DNA of 22,500 bases from Cryptomeria japonica. Taxonomy: Eukaryota; Streptophyta; Pinopsida; Cupressales; Cupressaceae. Each line of letters opens with the position of its first letter. Within the stretch, counting starts at the first letter, position 1. A model generated the notes under the pieces. That model was given only the letters and a program-made list of their open reading frames with translations. It had not been told where the DNA came from and searched no databases. Positions 18,511-22,500 of this stretch are shown here, one piece after another. The DNA lies in the NCBI RefSeq assembly GCF_030272615.1, contig NW_026729157.1, positions 65,001-87,500 of the forward strand, in the 5' to 3' direction. Both the position numbers and the translations under genes were made by a program.

Positions 18511-18622
18511 TTTGATGCGCTGCCTTCACTAATTTCCAGAAAAGGCAAAAAAAAACGATATTTTAAAATTTCCGTTCTGAAAGATAGTGAAAAAAACGGA
18601 ACGCGGGTGCCATCTTGAGCCC
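18511..18622. repeat. AT-rich cassette j
   Basis: Duplicate of cassette f (offset 2,086), with CGATATTTTAAAAT in place of CGAGATTTTAAAAT. Confidence 0.9.
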
Positions 18623-19024
18623 TTCCTGATGCGCAGCCCAGGCAAGTTGTGCGCACCAAGGTGCCCACCCTGGCGGAGGTGCGCGCCCGGGGCAAACCGG
18701 GCTCCGACTTCGTGCACTGCATGGTGCCCACCAAGGCGCGCAACCCAGCCAAGGTGCCCACCGCAGCGAAGGTGCACGCGAGGTGCGCACCCGAGGTGCA
18801 CACCCGGGGCAAACCGGGCTCCGACTTCGTGCACGCCGCACCTTGGAGCACACTTCAGAGCGCTCCTTGGTACGCACCAGGGCGCGCAACCCAGCCAAGG
18901 TGCTCACCCCGGCGAAGGTGCACGCGAGGTGCGCACCCGGGGCAAACCGGGCTCGGACTTCGTGCACGCCGCACCTTGGAGCACACATCGGAGCGCTCCC
19001 GGGTTCGCACCAGCATTGCGCACC

Positions 19025-19144
19025 TTTGATGCGCTGCCTTCACTAATTTCCAGAAAAGGCAAAAAAAAGAAAAAAATGAGATTTTAAAATTTCCGTTTTG
19101 AAAGATAGTGAAAAAAACGGAACGCGGGTGCCATCTTGAGCCCG
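19025..19144. repeat. AT-rich cassette k, next to the higher-order junction
   Basis: Complete cassette with a private GAAAAAA insertion after the A-run. It is the last cassette before the 7,936-bp unit restarts at 19182. Confidence 0.9.
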
Positions 19145-20408
19145 CCCTGGTGTGCAGCCCAGGCAAGTTGTGCGCACCAAGGCACCCACCCTGGCCAAGG
19201 TGGGTCACGGGGTGGGTCCTAGGGTGGGTAACGGGGTGGGTACTAAGGTGCGTGCCAAGGTGGGTCATAGGGTGGGTGCCAAGGTGGGCACCAGGGTGGG
19301 TGTGCACCAACCCTAGCCAGGGTAGGTCACGGGGTGGTTGTCGGGGTGGGCGTCAAGGAGCCAAGGTGGGTGGCAAGTAGCCAAGTTGCGTGCCAAGGTG
19401 GGTGTCGGGGTGGGTGCCAAGGATCCAAGGTGGGTGCCAAGGAACCAAGGTGGGTGTCTGGGTGGGTGCCGAGGTGGGAGCCAGGGTGGGTCCCAAGGTG
19501 AGTGCAAAGGTGGGTGCCAGGGTCAAGGTGAGTGCCAATGTGGGTTCCAAGGTGCCAGGGTCAGGGTGAGTGCCAATGTGGGTTCAAAGGTGCTAAGTTG
19601 GGTGCGAGGTTGGGTGCGAGGGTGGGTGGGTGCCAAGGTGTGCTAGGTGGAAGCCCGGGTGGGTCGGCATCCCATGGGTGTCGAGTTGGGTGCCTGATGG
19701 GTGCTTCTTGTCAAGTTTTAGTCGTCGGGACTCATTTCGAGCCTTAGAGGTCGTTTCTTGTCCGGTTGCCCTGTCTTCGACCTGGGAACCCAATTTTGGT
19801 CCTCGGGTCCCATTTTTTTTTGTCTCGCATCCCACTTTTGGCCTGTGGCCTTTTCGGGGTCGATTCTCGTTTTGGGCATCAGAGCATGTTTCTTCTCCTA
19901 AAACCCAATATTTGTTTATTAAGTCTCGGAACACATTTTTGTTCTCGTGGACCCATCATGGGTCTTGGAACGCATTTGTGGTCCTTGGGTCCCATTTTGC
20001 ATCCCGAAACTTGTGTTTTGGTGCTTGATCCCTATTTTGGGTGCCCACCTTGCACCAAGTGCGCACCCGGGGCAAACCGAGCGCCTTGGTGCACCGGGGC
20101 AAGATCGAGCGTGCACCCGAGGCGCCCCGAACATGCACCAAGGTGCACTCGGCCCACATGTGAGCGCAGGTCGTTGCGCCCGAGGTGGTGTGTGGGCACC
20201 GCGTTGCAGACGGGACACTGCACGCACACGACGCCCCCTACAGGTGCACGCACGTAGGCCGGGCCGGGTGCACACCCGACGCCCTAGCAAGGTGCGCGCA
20301 CCCGGGCAGGGCTCACACTTGGCGAACGGGGCGCACTTCGCGAGGGAGGGTGTGCACCTCGACGGGGGTGGGTGGCCGGGGTGGATTCGCACGTGGGTCG
20401 CGGTTTGC

Positions 20409-20414
20409 TAAGTA
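20409..20414 (+). promoter_or_regulatory. TATA-like element of 5S gene 2
   Basis: TAAGTA at -28 to -23, identical in sequence and spacing to copy 1, with C at -1. Confidence 0.6.
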
Positions 20415-20436
20415 CACACTGCGACAAGCTCATAAC

Positions 20437-20556
20437 GGGTGCGATCATACCAGCGTTAGTGCACCGGATCCCATCAGAACTCCGCAGTTAAGCGCGCTTG
20501 GGCCGAAGTAGTACTGGGATGGGTGACCTCCCGGGAAGTCCCGGTGTTGCACCCTT
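20437..20556 (+). rRNA. 5S ribosomal RNA gene, copy 2
   Basis: Full-length 5S rRNA, offset exactly 7,936 bp from copy 1 and on the same strand. It differs from copy 1 at two positions: nt 19 is G (20455), restoring a G-C pair with nt 59, and nt 70 is A (20506), at the edge of the intermediate element, where it faces C105 across helix V. The A box, the C box, the T6 terminator and the -28 element are intact. Whether it is transcribed cannot be told from sequence. A mild pseudogene status is possible for either copy. Confidence 0.97.
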
Positions 20557-20560
20557 TTTT
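20555..20560 (+). terminator. Pol III terminator of 5S gene 2
   Basis: T6 directly after GCACCC, followed by AGTTTTT, as in copy 1. Confidence 0.9.
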
Positions 20561-20977
20561 AGTTTTTCGCCGGGCATCGCAATGCTATTTGAATAAACCT
20601 TTTGCCCGTTTGCGTTCTCGTCGGGGCCGGGCCGGGCCGGGGTGCGCTGCCCGCACTACCGCGCGCGCGGGGGCGACACCGAGCGCGCACCCGAGGCGCC
20701 CCGAGCACACAGGCCACGGTGCAACCCGGGCGTTGTGCGCGCACCCCGGTGCGCCCGAGGTGCTGCGCGCGCACCCAGGTGAAATCGGTGTGCACCTCGG
20801 CCAGTGCGCGCTCGGTCGAGTCGCGCACGTTGGCCAAGGTGCACGGTGATGTTTCTTACTCTAAGGTTCCGCACCAGACGCCCGGGACAGGTGAGCGAAG
20901 CTGGGCGGGGCCGGGTGCGCGGCCGGGGCAGGTGCACGCAGCTGGAGAGAGCTTTGGAGCACACTTCGGAGCGCACC

Positions 20978-21098
20978 AATGATGCGCTCCATTCAAAAGT
21001 TTCCTGAAAAGGCAAAAAAAGTTGAGATTATAGAATTTCCCACTTGAGAGATTGTAAAAAAAAAAAATTTAAAATGAAGGAAACGCGGGTGCCAAGGT
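20978..21098. repeat. AT-rich cassette, diverged copy (unit 2)
   Basis: Counterpart of 13042-13162, offset 7,936 bp. Confidence 0.8.
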
Positions 21099-21721
21099 GT
21101 GCGCAGCCCAGCCAAGGTGTGCGCACCAAGGCGCCCACCCTGGCGAAGGTGCACGCAAGGTGCGCACCCGAGGCAAACCGGACAATTAACCCAACTTTCG
21201 ACTTCGCGCGCACCTTGGAGCGCACTTCGGAGCGCTCCTTGGTGCGCACCAATCTTGGGCACCTCGGAGTGCACCATGGCGCCCACCAAGGTGCGCACCC
21301 GGGGCAAACCGAGCTCCGACTTCGTGCGCACCTTGGAGCGCACGAAAGGTGCGCACCATGGCGCCCACCAAGGTGCGCAGCCCAGCCAAGGCGTGCGCAT
21401 CAAGGTGCGCACCCTGGCGAAGGTGCGCACCCGGGGCAAACCGAGCTCCGACTTCGTGCGCACCTTGGAGCGCACAAAAGGTGCGCAACCCAGCCAAGGT
21501 GTGCGCACCCCGGTCAAACCGAGCTCCGAATCGTGCGCACCAGAGGTGCACGCCATCGTGCGCACCTTGGAGCACACTTCGGAGCCCTCCTTGGTGCGCG
21601 CCGATGTTGCGCACCTCGGAGCGCACCCGGGGAAAACAATGCAATTAACCCGACTTTCGACTTCGTGGGCACCTCGGAGCGCTCTCGGGTTCGCACCTCG
21701 GAGCACACCGAGGTGCGCACC

Positions 21722-21772
21722 TTTGATGCGCTGCCTTCACCAATTTCCAGAAAAGGCAAGAAAACATTGAGA
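21722..21772. repeat. AT-rich cassette, truncated copy (unit 2)
   Basis: Counterpart of 13786-13836, offset 7,936 bp; it lacks the ATTTTAAAATTTCCG half. Confidence 0.8.
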
Positions 21773-22500
21773 AGGTGTGCGCACCGAGGTGCCCACCCTG
21801 GCGAAGGTGCACGCGAGGTGCGCACCCGGGGCAAACCGGGCTCCGACTTCGTGCACGCCGCACCTTGGAGCACACTTCGGAGCGCTCCTTGGTGCGCACC
21901 AGGGCGCGCAACCCAGCCGAGGTGCCCACCCCGGCGAAGGTGCACGCGAGGTGCGCACCCGGGGCAAACCGGGCTCCGACTTCGTGCACGCCATGGTGCC
22001 CACCGCGGCGAAGGTGCACGCGAGGTGCGCACCCGGGGCAAACCGGGCTCCGACTTCGTGCACGCCGCACCTTGGAGCACACTTCGGAGCGCTCCTTGGT
22101 GCGCACCATGGTGCCCACCAGGGCGCGCAACCCCGCCGAAGGTGCACGCGAGGTGCGCACCCGGGGCAAACCGGGCTCCGACTTCGTGCACGCCGCACCT
22201 TGGAGCACACTTCGGAGCGCTCCTTGGTGCGCACCATGGTGCCCACCAGGGCGCGCAACCCCGCCGAAGGTGCACGCGAGGTGCGCACCCGGGGCAAACC
22301 GGGCTCCGACTTCGTGCACGCCGCACCTTGGAGCACACTCCGGAGCGCTCCTTGGTGCGCACCAGGGCGCGCAACCCAGCCGAGGTGCCCACCCCGGCGA
22401 AGGTGCGTACCCGGGGCAAACCGGGCTCCGACTTCGTGCACGCCGCACCTTGGAGCACACTTCGGAGCGCTCCTTGGTGCGCACCATGGTGCCCACCAGG

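Larger units (their letters stand above)
16916..18966. repeat. Nested 2.37-kb duplication, copy 2 (278-bp deletion)
   Basis: Direct tandem copy of the preceding block, carrying cassettes g-j. Near 18418 GCCCACCAGGGCGCACCC replaces a 278-bp stretch present in copy 1 (about 16054-16331), as expected from slippage or recombination between identical modules. Confidence 0.85.
11246..19181. repeat. Higher-order IGS repeat, unit 1 (7,936 bp, contains 5S)
   Basis: Sequence from 11246 onward reappears from 19182 with a constant offset of 7,936 bp. The first unit is therefore a complete tandem unit: the end of the G-rich block, a T-rich segment, the 5S gene, and about 6.2 kb of palindromic spacer. By eye I saw five substitutions between units over about 3 kb (12304, 12519, 12570, 12640 and 13285 against the same sites +7,936), so the units are almost identical. 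Confidence 0.95.
13163..19181. repeat. Palindrome-rich 5S-35S spacer repeats
   Basis: About 6 kb is built from a few short modules reused in varied order: AAGGTGCGCACC, CACCCGGGGCAAACCGGGCT, CCGACTTCGTGCACGCCGCA, CTTGGAGCACACTTCGGAGC, GCTCCTTGGTGCGCACCA, GGGCGCGCAACCCAGCCAAG and CCCACCCTGGCGAAGG. GGTGCGCACC is a perfect 10-bp palindrome and is the commonest word. The absence of stops on either strand produces overlapping frames of 300-660 codons that encode only permutations of the modules. Three scales of repetition are nested: 10-60-bp modules, ~470-630-bp blocks ending in AT-rich cassettes, and a 2.37-kb duplication. Confidence 0.93.
19182..22500. repeat. Higher-order IGS repeat, unit 2 (partial, 5S-containing)
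   Basis: It restarts the sequence found at 11246 and runs off the window. Differences seen relative to unit 1 are a few substitutions, a 63-bp absence (14387-14449 of unit 1 is missing near 22323) and an 11-bp absence near 22406. It contains the second 5S gene, the T-rich segment (19697-20051), cassette copies at 20978-21098 and 21722-21772, and the start of the palindromic spacer. Confidence 0.95.

Noticed and set aside
1-22500. 18S, 5.8S or 25S rRNA genes
   Set aside because: I looked for the 18S start, the conserved 18S/25S ends and 5.8S motifs on both strands and saw none. Only 5S is present.

Overview
The window looks like the intergenic spacer (IGS) of a nuclear 35S-type ribosomal DNA unit from a land plant, most likely a gymnosperm. 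It holds no credible protein-coding gene. Two sequence facts support this. First, two full-length plant 5S rRNA genes lie on the + strand (12501 and 20437). Each has intact internal Pol III control regions and a T6 terminator, and the sequence type resembles what I recall of gymnosperm 5S. Second, a short element that reads TATATAGGGG on the minus strand occurs 13 times between 5641 and 9790. This is the classical plant RNA polymerase I initiation motif, so these are best read as one gene promoter plus a ladder of spacer promoters. If so, 35S transcription runs on the minus strand toward position 1. The 18S gene would lie beyond position 1 and the 25S gene beyond 22500. The 5S genes would then be linked to 35S in inverted orientation, in an IGS longer than 22.5 kb.

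Layout in the inferred direction of 35S transcription (from 22500 down to 1): (i) 22500-11246 is a higher-order tandem repeat of 7,936 bp. It carries one 5S gene per unit, a long GC-rich spacer built on the palindrome GGTGCGCACC, and recurrent AT-rich cassettes. A 2.37-kb duplication is nested inside it. (ii) 11760-10056 is a G-rich degenerate minisatellite (GGGTGGGTGCCAAGGT-like) with strong G-quadruplex potential on the + strand. (iii) 9810-8813 holds compact ~157-bp promoter repeats. (iv) 8812-8161 is a 52/38-bp hairpin satellite. (v) 8160-7041 holds 311-bp promoter repeats. (vi) 7040-6715 holds 50/56-bp short repeats. (vii) 6660-5290 holds three long promoter units, each followed by a large leader hairpin. 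(viii) 5290-1336 is an array of about 21 copies of a 188-bp repeat in the presumed 5' external transcribed spacer (ETS). (ix) 1335-591 holds decayed relatives of that repeat. (x) 590-1 is non-repetitive ETS-like sequence.

The parts fit a known logic: spacer promoters and repeats upstream of a gene promoter, then a repeat-bearing ETS. Less ordinary are the reversed and multiplied 5S genes inside the IGS, the paired-arm hairpins just downstream of the promoters, and the apparent derivation of the 188-bp ETS satellite from the promoter-proximal transcribed region. Both 5S copies carry one transition each that my base-pair alignment predicts to break a helix.

Long open frames (up to 662 codons) on both strands between 13 and 22.5 kb are by-products of stop-poor, GC-rich tandem repeats and are not annotated as genes. 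Strand and +1 assignments for Pol I, and the gymnosperm assignment, are inferences from motif recognition, not from alignment to a database.
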